Shown here: one piece after another, positions 21,077 to 30,131 of the stretch
Layout of the letters: every line of letters begins with the position of its first letter
Numbering within the stretch: the stretch's first letter is position 1
Source of the DNA: Proteus cibi
Lineage (GTDB): Bacteria; Pseudomonadota; Gammaproteobacteria; Enterobacterales; Enterobacteriaceae
Assembly: GCF_003144405.1 (NCBI RefSeq)
Contig: NZ_PENW01000003.1
Span: 1 to 64,000 of the forward strand
Direction: 5' to 3'
DNA: 64,000 nt
The notes under the pieces: model-generated
Databases searched by the model: none
The model's input: only the letters and a program-made list of their open reading frames with translations
Told to the model about the DNA's origin: nothing
Made by a program: the position numbers and the translations under genes

Positions 21077-21694
21077 ATGCTTTATATCTTTGATATGGGT
21101 AATGTGATTATTGATATCGATTTTAACCGAGTATTTGCAGTATGGAGTAAGCTGAGTGGTGTTCCATTAGCAAGCATAAAAAAGAATTTCACAGCCGGCG
21201 AAGTATTTAAATTACATGAGCGCGGTAATATTACAGATATCGAATTTGCTGAAGAAATTAACTCAGAGCTTGGCATGAACTTAAGTTTTGAGCAATTTGC
21301 TGAAGGATGGCAGGCTATTTTTATCGCAGTACGACCTGAAGTCATTGATATAATGAATAAATTAAGAGAACAAGGACATCGGGTTGTGGTGTTATCAAAT
21401 ACTAACCGTTTGCACCAAGATTATTGGCCAGAACACTATCCTGAAATTGCGGCTTCCGCTGATTTTCTCTACTTATCGCAAGATCTTGGCATGAGAAAAC
21501 CTGATCCTGAACTCTTTAAGTATGTTTTAGAATCTGAAGATGTTGAAGCACAAGATGCTGTTTTCTTTGATGATGTACAAGCCAATGTTGATGCCGCAAT
21601 TGCGGTGGGTATGAAAGGTGTACATGTCATTGATAAACAGACTGTCATTGACTATTTCAAAGACTATGATTTTTCTCTCCCAGTAGAAGAATAA
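21077..21694 (+). CDS. yihX: HAD-family glucose-1-phosphatase YihX
   Basis: The E. coli homologue hydrolyses alpha-D-glucose-1-phosphate. HAD motif I is MLYIFDMGNVIIDID, with the nucleophile Asp6. Motif II is VVVLSNTN, motif III is the Lys in GMRKPDPELF, and motif IV is VFFDDVQANVDAA. The start at 21077 follows GAGAGGA and gives 205 residues, against about 199 in E. coli. In E. coli yihY lies between yihX and dtd; here only 67 bases separate them and they hold a terminator. Confidence 0.93.
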   Translation: MLYIFDMGNVIIDIDFNRVFAVWSKLSGVPLASIKKNFTAGEVFKLHERGNITDIEFAEEINSELGMNLSFEQFAEGWQAIFIAVRPEVIDIMNKLREQGHRVVVLSNTNRLHQDYWPEHYPEIAASADFLYLSQDLGMRKPDPELFKYVLESEDVEAQDAVFFDDVQANVDAAIAVGMKGVHVIDKQTVIDYFKDYDFSLPVEE

Positions 21695-21703
21695 TGCTAT
21701 TGT

Positions 21704-21739
21704 AAGGATAGCAATGAATTGAATTTGTTATCCTTTTTT
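21704..21739 (+). terminator. Terminator between yihX and dtd
   Basis: AAGGATAGCAA pairs with TTGTTATCCTT (one G-T wobble) and is followed by TTTT. It ends yihX transcription 10 bases after the stop codon. Confidence 0.8.
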
Positions 21740-21761
21740 ATTGATTTATTTTGGAGAGAGT

Positions 21762-22199
21762 ATGATCGCGTTAATTCAACGAGTGACACAGGCAAAAGTG
21801 GATATTGCAGGTGAAACAGTCGGCGCTATTAATCAAGGCTTATTGGTTTTATTAGGTGTAGAGAAAGACGACAACGAACAGAAAGCCAAAAGATTATGTG
21901 AGAAAGTATGCGGCTATCGTGTATTTAGCGATGAAAATGACAAGATGAACCTAAATGTGCAACAAGCAGGTGGTCGTTTATTAGTTGTCTCTCAATTCAC
22001 CCTTGCTGCAGAAACACAAAAAGGCATGCGTCCAGGATTTTCGAACGGTGCGTCTCCAGAATTAGCGAAAAATCTCTATCATTACTTTATTGAACAATGT
22101 CAGCAACAAGGTTTAGAAACGCAAACAGGCCAATTTGCCGCGGATATGCAAATCACACTGACGAATGACGGTCCCGTCACCTTTTGGTTACAGGTATAA
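21762..22199 (+). CDS. dtd: D-aminoacyl-tRNA deacylase
   Basis: Dtd removes D-amino acids (and glycine) mischarged on tRNA. The two cross-subunit motifs are present: SQFTLAAET (77-85) and the Gly-cisPro motif in NDGPVTFWL (GP at 137-138). The start at 21762 follows GGAGAG and gives exactly 145 residues, the E. coli length. A longer in-frame start seven codons upstream overlaps the terminator. It is followed by fabY after 36 bases, as in E. coli. Confidence 0.96.
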   Translation: MIALIQRVTQAKVDIAGETVGAINQGLLVLLGVEKDDNEQKAKRLCEKVCGYRVFSDENDKMNLNVQQAGGRLLVVSQFTLAAETQKGMRPGFSNGASPELAKNLYHYFIEQCQQQGLETQTGQFAADMQITLTNDGPVTFWLQV

Positions 22200-22235
22200 C
22201 GTTGAACGTACAGTGATGTTAAAAGGAGCTCAGAT

Positions 22236-23150
22236 ATGTACCATTTACGAACCCCAAAAACAGAGGCAGAATTTGATGCCTATTATGCTTTTCGCTGGGA
22301 AATGCTTCGTAAACCTCTACATCAACCTGAAGGCTCTGAAAAAGACGGTTATGACACCTTTGCACATCACCAAATGGTTGTTGATGAAACAGGGCAACCT
22401 GTTGCAATTGGACGGCTTTATATTAATGCGGATAACGAAGGTGCTATCCGCTTTATGGCAGTACGTACAGATGCACAAGGTAAAGGCTTAGGTACTCTTG
22501 TTGCCATGGCGCTAGAGTCGCTGGCTCGCCAAGAGGGTATAAAACGAATAGTGTGTAGTGCTCGAGAAGAGTCTGTAAGCTTCTTTGAAAAATTGGGTTA
22601 TGAAAATTGTGGTCTTGTTACAGGCCCACAAACCACACCTATTAAGCACTTTTTTATGAAAAAAAGCATTGCGTCTTTGGATGATATTCTTCATCGACCA
22701 GATTGGTGTGCTGAATTACAAAAACAGTGGCACCAACATATTCCTTTAAGTGAGAAAATGGGGTTACGTATCACTCAATATACGGGAACCCGTTTTTATA
22801 CCACGATCCCAGAATCAGGCAATCAAAACCCTCACCACACTATTTTTGCAGGTAGCCAATTTTCACTCGCAACATTAACGGGTTGGGGATTGATTTGGTT
22901 ATTAATGCAAGAGCATAAGTTGCAAGGTGATATTGTGCTGGTGGATGCCCATATTCGTTATCGCAAACCTGTCTCGGGTCGTCCTGCCGCCGTTGCCGAT
23001 ATGGAAAATTTAAGCGGAGATTTAGGGCGATTAGCGAAGGGAAGTAAAGCACGAATTAAGCTAGATGTTGATATTTGTGGCGATGAAGGGGTCGGTGCTG
23101 TTTTTAGTGGTACTTATATTGTTTTACCTTCACAAAATAAGCAGTGCTAA
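22236..23150 (+). CDS. fabY: Fatty acid biosynthesis protein FabY (YiiD), acetyltransferase-thioesterase fusion
   Basis: The N-terminal half (about 1-145) is a GNAT acyltransferase with the acetyl-CoA loop [14 protein letters not shown] (77-89). The C-terminal half (about 160-304) is a YiiD-type hotdog thioesterase-like domain ([19 protein letters not shown], and [14 protein letters not shown]). The E. coli homologue supports initiation of fatty acid synthesis. AAAGGAG lies before the ATG. The 304 residues are somewhat shorter than E. coli YiiD (329), and the dtd-fabY order is conserved. Confidence 0.92.
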   Translation: MYHLRTPKTEAEFDAYYAFRWEMLRKPLHQPEGSEKDGYDTFAHHQMVVDETGQPVAIGRLYINADNEGAIRFMAVRTDAQGKGLGTLVAMALESLARQEGIKRIVCSAREESVSFFEKLGYENCGLVTGPQTTPIKHFFMKKSIASLDDILHRPDWCAELQKQWHQHIPLSEKMGLRITQYTGTRFYTTIPESGNQNPHHTIFAGSQFSLATLTGWGLIWLLMQEHKLQGDIVLVDAHIRYRKPVSGRPAAVADMENLSGDLGRLAKGSKARIKLDVDICGDEGVGAVFSGTYIVLPSQNKQC

Positions 23151-23169
23151 TTCAGCTAGCTATCTTTAG

Positions 23170-23215
23170 AGTAACTTAAAGGGAAATAACGATTTTCTTT
23201 TGGGTTACTTTTTCT
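23170..23215 (+). terminator. Terminator of fabY
   Basis: A 17-pair stem with several G-T pairs (AGTAACTT...GGGTTACT) and a six-base loop ends in TTTTT, 19 bases after the stop codon. Confidence 0.75.
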
Positions 23216-23333
23216 ATTTTTTGCATTTTTAATTAAAAAACCAGAGTATAAAAAATCTATTCTTGAATGCTGATGTTATAGAGTTTCTATCCCTATCCAA
23301 TTGATGTATATTTCGCAGTTTACGGAGGGAAGC

Positions 23334-24215
23334 ATGGACACCAATTTATCTACTCGTCTTAATAAATATATCAGTGAAAGCGGGATCTGCTCACGTCGTG
23401 AGGCTGACCGTTATATTGAGCAAGGACTTGTCCTTATTAATGGCAAACGTGCCGGTATTGGCGACCAAGTATTTGCGGGCGATGAAGTCAAAGTCAATGG
23501 TCGATTGATTGAAGCACAGGATAACTCTGAGCTGGTTTTGATTGCGCTGAATAAGCCTGTGGGCATTGTGAGTACCACAGATGATGGCGAAAAAGATAAT
23601 ATTGTTGACTATGTTAACCACAGTACCCGTATTTTCCCAATTGGACGTTTGGACAAAGATTCACAAGGATTGATTTTTCTGACCAACCACGGCGATTTAG
23701 TCAATAAAATCCTACGTGCAGGTAATGATCACGAAAAAGAGTACCTTGTGACAGTGAATAAGCCGATCACCGATGAGTTTATTCATGGAATGGGGGCGGG
23801 TGTTCCTATCATGGGACAGAAAACCAAGAAATGTAAGGTCAAGAAAGAAGCGCCAATGGTGTTTCGCATAACCTTAGTTCAAGGGTTAAATCGCCAAATT
23901 CGTCGTATGTGTGAATATTTTGGTTATGAAGTCACTAAGCTTGAACGCATTCGTATTATGAATGTTAGCCTATCAGGATTACCTGTTGGCGAATGGCGAG
24001 ATCTGACCGATGATGAGCTGATCAAACTTTTTGACGCAATTGAAAAATCAACATCAGAAGCGCCACCTAAAGCGAAGCAAAATAAGCCCAAAAAACAAAT
24101 CAGTAGTAATGCGAAAGCATTGGGTATTCATATTCCTCAAACAAAAACCAAAGAAACGGAAAATAATTCCCGTAAGCGTTTTGTTCAGCCCGGTCGTAAA
24201 AAGAAAAAACGTTAA
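23334..24215 (+). CDS. rluF: 23S rRNA pseudouridine(2604) synthase RluF
   Basis: RluF isomerises U2604 of 23S rRNA. An S4 RNA-binding domain ([23 protein letters not shown], about 9-65) precedes the RsuA/RluB/E/F-type catalytic domain with the catalytic Asp107 in [11 protein letters not shown] Lys-rich tail (about 245-293) ends in RKKKKR and probably binds RNA. The start at 23334 follows ACGGAGGG and gives 293 residues (E. coli 290). The E. coli gene lies elsewhere on the chromosome, so this marks a synteny break. Confidence 0.93.
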   Translation: MDTNLSTRLNKYISESGICSRREADRYIEQGLVLINGKRAGIGDQVFAGDEVKVNGRLIEAQDNSELVLIALNKPVGIVSTTDDGEKDNIVDYVNHSTRIFPIGRLDKDSQGLIFLTNHGDLVNKILRAGNDHEKEYLVTVNKPITDEFIHGMGAGVPIMGQKTKKCKVKKEAPMVFRITLVQGLNRQIRRMCEYFGYEVTKLERIRIMNVSLSGLPVGEWRDLTDDELIKLFDAIEKSTSEAPPKAKQNKPKKQISSNAKALGIHIPQTKTKETENNSRKRFVQPGRKKKKR

Positions 24216-24243
24216 TGTTATTGGTGAAGATGCGATAAAAACA

Positions 24244-24268
24244 AAAAAACACCTGAAAGGGTGTTTTT
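24244..24268. terminator. Bidirectional terminator between rluF and the antitoxin-like gene
   Basis: A-rich, ACACC-TGAAAG-GGTGT, then T-rich flanks: the stem is extended by A:T pairs on both sides and serves both converging genes. Confidence 0.75.
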
Positions 24269-24306
24269 TGTTTGTTCTATTTAAGCAAATTATAGCATCG
24301 ACCAAA

Positions 24307-24546
24307 TTAGTCTAAATTAAGATCATCTAATTTATTTTGGCGACGTTCAAGTACGATCGCTGCAAGTTCGGCATCCATAACTCGTTCAATCAATGCATCA
24401 TAGTCTTCTTTAGAAAGGCAATAGAACAACGGAGTTTTGTTGTCATCACACACAAGCAGTGTGCTGTTATCTTCAAGTGCAGTTAAAGGAGATTGTTGAA
24501 ACAGATTTAAAGATATTTTTTCAGGGGAAAAATCTTCGTCAGACAT
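24307..24546 (-). CDS. Orphan antitoxin-like protein (Phd/YefM-RelB fold)
   Basis: The start at 24546 (MSDEDFSPEK) has GTGGAG upstream; a longer frame to 24600 lacks a ribosome site. The 79-residue product has the pattern of RelB/Phd-type antitoxins: SPLTALEDNSTLLVCDDNKTPLFYCLSKEDYDALIERV, then DAELAAIVLERR, compared with the family form 'NP...VLNHNKPAFYCVPPEAYEAL..RL.DAEL..IV.ER'. No toxin gene is adjacent: rluF converges on one side and yicH lies upstream. A plausible promoter (TTGCTC, 16 bases, TACAAT) lies at 24608-24581. It may be a retained antitoxin after toxin loss or a stand-alone repressor. Confidence 0.72.
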   Translation of the reverse strand: MSDEDFSPEKISLNLFQQSPLTALEDNSTLLVCDDNKTPLFYCLSKEDYDALIERVMDAELAAIVLERRQNKLDDLNLD

Positions 24547-24580
24547 GAAAACTCCACAATAAAGAAAAGGGCAATAGCGC

Positions 24581-24608
24581 ATTGTAACGCTTTTTATCAA
24601 GGGAGCAA
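24581..24608 (-). promoter_or_regulatory. Possible sigma-70 promoter of the antitoxin-like gene
   Basis: On the minus strand TTGCTC (24608-24603) and TACAAT (24586-24581) are spaced by 16 bases, 34 bases before the start codon. The -35 overlaps a GGAGCA/TGCTCC hairpin (24602-24618) that may mark the end of yicH transcription. Confidence 0.45.
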
Positions 24609-24633
24609 TCCGTGCTCCTGCGAAAGATCAATA

Positions 24634-26310
24634 TTACAGGTGATTAATTATCTCACCATTTTGTATCACTGAGTTGAGTATTTGTTGATCACCCTTATTT
24701 CCCGTTAATGTACCATTAAGTGTTGATACCACAGGGTTTGAACGTAAATTACCTTTCAATTTTAGTGTGAACTGGCCTATTTCATCAGAGTAGGTTGTTT
24801 TTAAACCTAATGTATAAGGCGTTGATAAAGGGACATTTAGACCATTAGCAATAAGTGAAAATTGGCGCTGTTGGTTAGATTGCATTAAACCGGCTGAACC
24901 TCGAACAATACCGTCACCTATGAATGCTGAATATTGCTCAACAATAGCGTTATCTTGTTGAGTGACAAGGTTTAAATCAGGGCGACGTAATTCAATGCGA
25001 TTTAACGTACCACTATCGGCATTTAATACGGCGGAACCTTGCCATAATCCCCATTCACCCTCTTTCGCAACCACTAAGTTTTGCAGTTTCCCTGTTAAGT
25101 TAGTGAATTGGAATGGAAATTCTGGTGTGATATCAATCAAAATAGATTGGTTGATAGATAACTGTTCGATAGTGATATTTTGAATATTACTCTTGTTATC
25201 TATTGGTTTCGCTAAAAAATTGAGCCAATTTTCAGGTAGTGTATATAAAAGGCCTGATAGCGTGGCGTCTTGGATCGTGATGGTTTTATTGTCTTTATTC
25301 CAATGACCTGCAAGTTTAATTAAGCCTTTTTCATAGCGTAGACTAAGATTATCTAGATTAAGTTGATTGTTTTGCTGGTTGAGCGTTGCGATAAGATCAG
25401 TGAAGTGTTCATCTTGAAAAACAACATCATTTGTATTGAGTTCGCCAGTTGTAAATGAAATAGCGTTATCCCAACTAAATTGAGAAAATTGCCCATCAAA
25501 GCCACTAATCGCCCACTGTTTTCCTTCCGCAGTAAAATCAACAATATTGAGTGCTCTTATGCTAATACGGGGATATTCAGAGAGAGACTGAATTAATTCA
25601 TTAAAGGTTTTCGAGGATTGCCAGCGCAAGCCATTCATATACACTTCATCAAGTTTCCATTGATTATCTTGATATTGCCCGCTCAAGGAGAGTGAGCCAT
25701 TCAGTAGGCGAGTACCTAATTTTTCTATTTGAATGTTATTCGGCTGATATTGCCCAGAAATAATAAAATTACTGAATTCATTATTATTTATCATGCCGTT
25801 AGCAATGGAAAATTGAAAATGACCTGCTCCAATTAAGTCGGTTGATGTCGGAACCCAAGGTGTGATCCCTCCGGTTACTTTCTTGGCATCAAAAGAAAAA
25901 TCACTTTTTTCACTGCTTAATGCCATGTTTTTAAATTGTAAGATATCGGCACTTAACGGTATTAAAGGTGTTTTGTCTGCAAAATCAATATTGCCATTTT
26001 CTAATGTAATTTTTTGCAGATGAGAAGGGGAGGTAAAAAATTGCCAATTCAATCGAATTTGTGCTGATTTTGCCGACACAGTAGCTTTATTCTGTTTAGG
26101 ATTGACGAGGAGATCACGAACAATGACTTGCTCGGGTTGCATAAGATCATGTTCAATACCTGAGAAGCGAATATCATAGTCAGTGTATTGTGTCAGCCAT
26201 TCACTGGTTTTTTGTGCGCCCCACTGAGTCTGAATAAAAGCGTAAATTATAATAATAAATAAAATAACGATAAGTATCAGAGATACCAAACTTTTCATCA
26301 GCCAGCGCAT
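24634..26310 (-). CDS. yicH: AsmA-family envelope protein YicH
   Basis: This is an inner-membrane-anchored AsmA-like protein, a family linked to lipid transport across the periplasm. One N-terminal membrane helix (about residues 6-27, SLVSLILIVILFIIIIYAF) is followed by a long beta-rich periplasmic region. The sequence aligns along its length with E. coli YicH (569 residues; 558 here), for example PENWLNFL and EWGLWQGSAVLNADSGTLNRIELRRPDLNL near 380-440. An alternative start is Met5. Its neighbourhood with xanP and gltS is as in E. coli, but an extra gene lies between yicH and xanP. Confidence 0.9.
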   Translation of the reverse strand: MRWLMKSLVSLILIVILFIIIIYAFIQTQWGAQKTSEWLTQYTDYDIRFSGIEHDLMQPEQVIVRDLLVNPKQNKATVSAKSAQIRLNWQFFTSPSHLQKITLENGNIDFADKTPLIPLSADILQFKNMALSSEKSDFSFDAKKVTGGITPWVPTSTDLIGAGHFQFSIANGMINNNEFSNFIISGQYQPNNIQIEKLGTRLLNGSLSLSGQYQDNQWKLDEVYMNGLRWQSSKTFNELIQSLSEYPRISIRALNIVDFTAEGKQWAISGFDGQFSQFSWDNAISFTTGELNTNDVVFQDEHFTDLIATLNQQNNQLNLDNLSLRYEKGLIKLAGHWNKDNKTITIQDATLSGLLYTLPENWLNFLAKPIDNKSNIQNITIEQLSINQSILIDITPEFPFQFTNLTGKLQNLVVAKEGEWGLWQGSAVLNADSGTLNRIELRRPDLNLVTQQDNAIVEQYSAFIGDGIVRGSAGLMQSNQQRQFSLIANGLNVPLSTPYTLGLKTTYSDEIGQFTLKLKGNLRSNPVVSTLNGTLTGNKGDQQILNSVIQNGEIINHL

Positions 26311-26404
26311 AGCCCTTCTCCTGTTTTATACTCCATCAAAACAGTATACAGTTATGCCTGAAAACTAGACGATGCTCAAGTATTCATCACGATATAAACC
26401 GATA

Positions 26405-26965
26405 TTATCTAACTGTCAGTTTATTTATGACGTCGGGTAGCTTGTTTCTCAATTCGATAGTGGAGTGACTCGTTTTATTCTGTATTTCGGTGTTAATTTC
26501 CTCCAATATTTTCTTTATAGAACTCTTATTCTGTTGTTCTTTATCATTTAATTCTTCTTTTATTAACTTATTGCCATAGTTAATAAGTTGAGAGATGAGT
26601 TCATTAGGTTCAAGGTTACCGGAATGATAAGTATCGTAAAAATTAGGGAGGATACCTGCTTGTGTTGGTAAGTATTGAAACTGATATGCCAGGGATCCCT
26701 TTTTATCTTTATCTTTCTGATTATTAAGGGAAGGATTTTGTAAAAACGCCACTAAGTCTGTTTTAATATGTTCTAAGTTGAACTCAGAAATAGACTTACT
26801 TCCTAAATGAGTAAATTTATGATCACTATTAAACAATGAAAGAATGGAATCTTTGAGATAAGTAAAAAATTGCCCAATAGTTTGTATATGGAAATCTTTA
26901 GTAGATGAGTGACTTTTTAAGTATTCGAGTGCGGGGTTTTTAATCGGGATCAAGGGTGTAGCCAT
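26405..26965 (-). CDS. Unrecognised AT-rich protein of 186 residues
   Basis: I do not recognise this protein. It has a good ribosome site (AAAGGA, seven bases before ATG), so the gene is probably expressed. The product has no signal peptide or membrane span and is soluble, rich in Lys, Asn, Ser and Leu, and mostly helical by composition. Visible segments are IGQFFTYLKDSILSLF (about 29-44), a mid-protein LAYQFQYLPTQAGILPNFYDTYHSG, and a C-terminal helix-rich part with charged repeats (KKILEEINTEIQNK). It is inserted in the otherwise conserved yicH-xanP interval and is more AT-rich than its neighbours. An exported effector-like role is possible but unsupported. Confidence 0.7.
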   Translation of the reverse strand: MATPLIPIKNPALEYLKSHSSTKDFHIQTIGQFFTYLKDSILSLFNSDHKFTHLGSKSISEFNLEHIKTDLVAFLQNPSLNNQKDKDKKGSLAYQFQYLPTQAGILPNFYDTYHSGNLEPNELISQLINYGNKLIKEELNDKEQQNKSSIKKILEEINTEIQNKTSHSTIELRNKLPDVINKLTVR

Positions 26966-27060
26966 TTTATTTTCCTTTGATTTTCAGTATTGCACTAAAT
27001 AGTTATCGCAACTCACAGGAAAATGCTTTCATAAAAATATCATTGGTTTAAATATAATAA

Positions 27061-27098
27061 ATAAAGCGCTATTTTTGGTCATGAAAATAGCGCTTTAT
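27061..27098 (-). terminator. Terminator after xanP
   Basis: ATAAAGCGCTATTTT and its complement AAAATAGCGCTTTAT form a perfect 15-pair stem with an eight-base loop, 22 bases after the xanP stop codon. Minus-strand T-richness downstream is moderate. Confidence 0.75.
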
Positions 27099-27119
27099 TA
27101 TTTTGTTGCTAGTTAATGA

Positions 27120-28511
27120 TTATTTTTCTGGTGGAAAAATCAGATTTAAAATAATCGCGGTTAAACCGCCGGCAGCAATACCGGATGACAGCAATGTTTT
27201 TAGCCAATCAGGTGCAAACTGCAAGATTTGAGGTTGCTGTGAAACGCCTAGTCCTACCGCAAGTGAAATCGCGAGGATCATGATGGCTCTACGGTTTAAT
27301 GCTTCTTTAGAAACAATACGTACACCAGATGCAGCTATCGTACCGAACATGACTAATGTGGCTCCGCCTAATACTGGCTCAGGAATTCTTTGCACAAATT
27401 CTGCAACGAATGGAAATAAACCTAAGATCACGAGCATTGCAGCAACCACATAACCCACATAGCGACTAGCAACACCTGTTAATTGGATCACACCATTATT
27501 TTGACCAAAGCAGGAATTTGGGAAGGTATTGAAAAATGCCGAAACCATCGAGTTAATTCCATTAGCTAATACGCCCCCTTTAATCCGTTTCATATACAAA
27601 GGACCACTGACAGGTTGCTCTGAAACATCAGAAGTTGCTGTAATATCCCCTATGGTTTCTAGTGATGTGATCATAAACACTAGCATTAAAGGAATAAGTA
27701 AATGCCAATCAAATGATAGCCCATAATAAAACGGCTCAGGAATGGTCATAAAAGGTGTTTCTTGATGTTCTATTGGTGTGGGCAACATATCTAACGCCCA
27801 AGCAAGAACATAACCCACAGCCATTGCAATGACCAAAGACGCAACGCGTAAATAAGGGTTTTTTTGTCGATTAAGTAAAATAATAACAATAAGAACAGAG
27901 CCTGCTAATAACAGGTTTTGTGGTGAACCAAAGGTATTATTCTCAATGGCTGCATAACCACCACCAATAGAGGTTAATCCAACTTGAATTAAAGAGAGAC
28001 CGATGATCATCACTACGACACCTGAAACTAACGGTGTAATAATGCGTCTTGCTAAGTGAAGTACACGAGAAAGGATGATTTCAGTTAATGAGGCGACCAT
28101 TAATGTGCCAAAAAGGGCTGCCATCATTGTTGGAATATCGGCGCCACCATTTTTAAGTGCTAATCCCCCCATAATGAGCGGAGCAACAAAGTTAAAGCTT
28201 GTTCCTTGGATTGATAACAATCCTGAACCTATCGGTCCCCATGCCCGAATTTGAATAAGAGAGGCAATACCTGATGCAAATAAAGACATGCTGATAATGC
28301 GTTGAGTATCGTGTGCAGGTAATCCTAATGCTTGGCAAATGAGGATCGCGGGTGTGATAACGGCGACAAACATCGCTAAAAGGTGTTGGCAAGCTGCAAA
28401 AAGTGTTTGTGGTAATGGCGGCTTTTCTTCTAAAGAAAAAAGAAGCTCACTATTTTTTTTAATTGGAACGTCACTATTTTTAGGCAAATTTTGATTTTCT
28501 GAAGTAACCAT
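27120..28511 (-). CDS. xanP: Xanthine permease XanP
   Basis: XanP is a proton-driven xanthine importer of the nucleobase-ascorbate transporter family. The 463 residues equal the E. coli length, with about 14 hydrophobic segments. The family signature is visible as [21 protein letters not shown], with [19 protein letters not shown] (TM8 region) and a preserved [15 protein letters not shown] segment that lines the substrate site. A PurR operator lies upstream (28564-28579), overlapping the likely -35. Divergent from gltS across 241 bases. Confidence 0.95.
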   Translation of the reverse strand: MVTSENQNLPKNSDVPIKKNSELLFSLEEKPPLPQTLFAACQHLLAMFVAVITPAILICQALGLPAHDTQRIISMSLFASGIASLIQIRAWGPIGSGLLSIQGTSFNFVAPLIMGGLALKNGGADIPTMMAALFGTLMVASLTEIILSRVLHLARRIITPLVSGVVVMIIGLSLIQVGLTSIGGGYAAIENNTFGSPQNLLLAGSVLIVIILLNRQKNPYLRVASLVIAMAVGYVLAWALDMLPTPIEHQETPFMTIPEPFYYGLSFDWHLLIPLMLVFMITSLETIGDITATSDVSEQPVSGPLYMKRIKGGVLANGINSMVSAFFNTFPNSCFGQNNGVIQLTGVASRYVGYVVAAMLVILGLFPFVAEFVQRIPEPVLGGATLVMFGTIAASGVRIVSKEALNRRAIMILAISLAVGLGVSQQPQILQFAPDWLKTLLSSGIAAGGLTAIILNLIFPPEK

Positions 28512-28563
28512 GGTGTGAATTTCTTATTCGGCAAAAACGGTATTTTAATGATCTGCGCCACAA

Positions 28564-28579
28564 AAGCAATCGTTTGCGT
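28564..28579. promoter_or_regulatory. PurR operator at the xanP promoter
   Basis: AAGCAATCGTTTGCGT matches 14 of 16 bases of the PurR palindrome ACGCAAACGTTTGCGT. It lies 53-68 bases before the xanP start. On the minus strand its end supplies TTGCTT, a possible -35, followed after 16 bases by TAAAAT. Binding of PurR with hypoxanthine or guanine would repress xanP. Confidence 0.75.
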
Positions 28580-28752
28580 AAAAATGATGTTATCAAAATG
28601 CATAAGAGGCGCTCACATTTTTATATGTTTTAACTTGTGTTTGTCTCCGTTTTTTTTTCTAATCGGGGATACCTGCTTTTGGCGTTGTTTATGGATGAAC
28701 TTAGCGTCGTAGTATTTTTATATAAAATTAACAAATAAGACGGGGTACATAA

Positions 28753-29970
28753 ATGTATCATCTTGATGTTTATGGCACGCTGGTTGCGGCCACTTTGGTT
28801 CTCTTGATCGGACGTAAGTTAGTGAAATCTGTTCCTTTTTTAGAACGGTATACGATCCCAGAACCCGTTGCAGGTGGGCTACTTGTTGCAGTTCTGTTAT
28901 TAGCATTTAAATCATTTATGGACTGGGAAGTTAGTTTTGACCTCTCACTTAAAGATCCATTAATGCTAGCCTTCTTTGCAACAATTGGTTTAAACGCGAA
29001 CCTCGCAAGCTTAAAAGCGGGGGGAAAAGCGCTTTTTATTTTCGTCTTTGTTGTTGTTGGGTTATTGCTAGTGCAAAACACAGTCGGTATTGCATTGGCG
29101 AAAATGTTAGGCCTTGATCCATTAATGGGATTACTGGCTGGCTCGATTACATTATCGGGTGGTCATGGTACAGGTGCTGCTTGGGGTAAAACCTTTGTTG
29201 AAAATTATGGTTTTATGAGCGCATCTGAAGTGGCGATGGCGTGTGCTACCTTTGGTTTAGTATTAGGTGGATTGATTGGTGGTCCAGTTGCTCGTTACTT
29301 AATTAAAAATATCCCAACACCGGGATTAGGCGCTGATGACCATGAAATGCCAACTGCGTTTGAGAAACCGACAACAGGTCGAATGATCACTTCAATGGTT
29401 TTATTAGAAACGATTGCGATGATCGCTATCTGTTTAATGGCGGGTACGTTCCTTTCTCAACTGTTAGAAGGTACAGTATTCGCACTACCGACCTTTGTGT
29501 GTGTTCTGTTTATTGGTGTTATTTTAAGTAATAGCCTTTCAATGCTTGGATTCTACCGGGTTTTTGATAGAGCGGTGTCCGTCTTAGGTAACGTGAGTTT
29601 ATCGTTATTCTTAGCGATGGCATTAATGAGCTTGAAATTATGGGAACTGGCGTCACTGGCGATACCAATGCTGGTTATCCTTGGTGTTCAAGCCGGTGTA
29701 ATGGCACTGTACGCAATTTTTGTCACTTTCCGTGTTATGGGTAAAAACTACGATGCCGCAATTTTAGCAGCAGGTCACTGTGGTTTTGGTTTAGGTGCTA
29801 CACCAACGGCGATTGCGAATATGCAAGCGGTAACAGACCGTTTTGGACCCTCTCATCTTGCGTTCTTAGTCGTACCTATGGTCGGTGCATTCTTTATTGA
29901 TATTGTGAATGCCATAGTGATTAAACTGTATCTGATGCTACCGTTTTTTACACCTATAGTTGCAGGGTAG
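28753..29970 (+). CDS. gltS: Sodium/glutamate symporter GltS
   Basis: GltS imports glutamate with sodium across the inner membrane. The 405 residues (E. coli 401) form two inverted repeats of five membrane spans, each with a glycine-rich re-entrant loop: SGGHGTGAAWG in the first half and HCGFGLGATPTAIANM in the second, the family hallmark. GGGG lies upstream of the ATG. The order recG-gltS-xanP is as in E. coli. Confidence 0.97.
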   Translation: MYHLDVYGTLVAATLVLLIGRKLVKSVPFLERYTIPEPVAGGLLVAVLLLAFKSFMDWEVSFDLSLKDPLMLAFFATIGLNANLASLKAGGKALFIFVFVVVGLLLVQNTVGIALAKMLGLDPLMGLLAGSITLSGGHGTGAAWGKTFVENYGFMSASEVAMACATFGLVLGGLIGGPVARYLIKNIPTPGLGADDHEMPTAFEKPTTGRMITSMVLLETIAMIAICLMAGTFLSQLLEGTVFALPTFVCVLFIGVILSNSLSMLGFYRVFDRAVSVLGNVSLSLFLAMALMSLKLWELASLAIPMLVILGVQAGVMALYAIFVTFRVMGKNYDAAILAAGHCGFGLGATPTAIANMQAVTDRFGPSHLAFLVVPMVGAFFIDIVNAIVIKLYLMLPFFTPIVAG

Positions 29971-30012
29971 GTGGGTTGCTATAAATTAAAATAGTTTCAA
30001 AAACGTTAAAAC

Positions 30013-30048
30013 ACACCTCAATGTTGAATATCAGCATTGAGGTGTTTT
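30013..30048 (+). terminator. Terminator after gltS
   Basis: ACACCTCAATG pairs with CATTGAGGTGT across an 11-base loop, then TTTT. It lies 43 bases after the gltS stop codon, between gltS and the converging recG. Confidence 0.85.
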
Positions 30049-30131
30049 TCTATGTGTATTTAATTTACGAATATTTCAAGATCAACCCAAAACGAGTTTA
30101 AACGCACGCTAAGCCATGCAAAAGCGTGACC

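Noticed and set aside
28515..28712. 65-codon frame in the xanP-gltS interval
   Set aside because: Covers the xanP promoter and the PurR site, and has no ribosome site.
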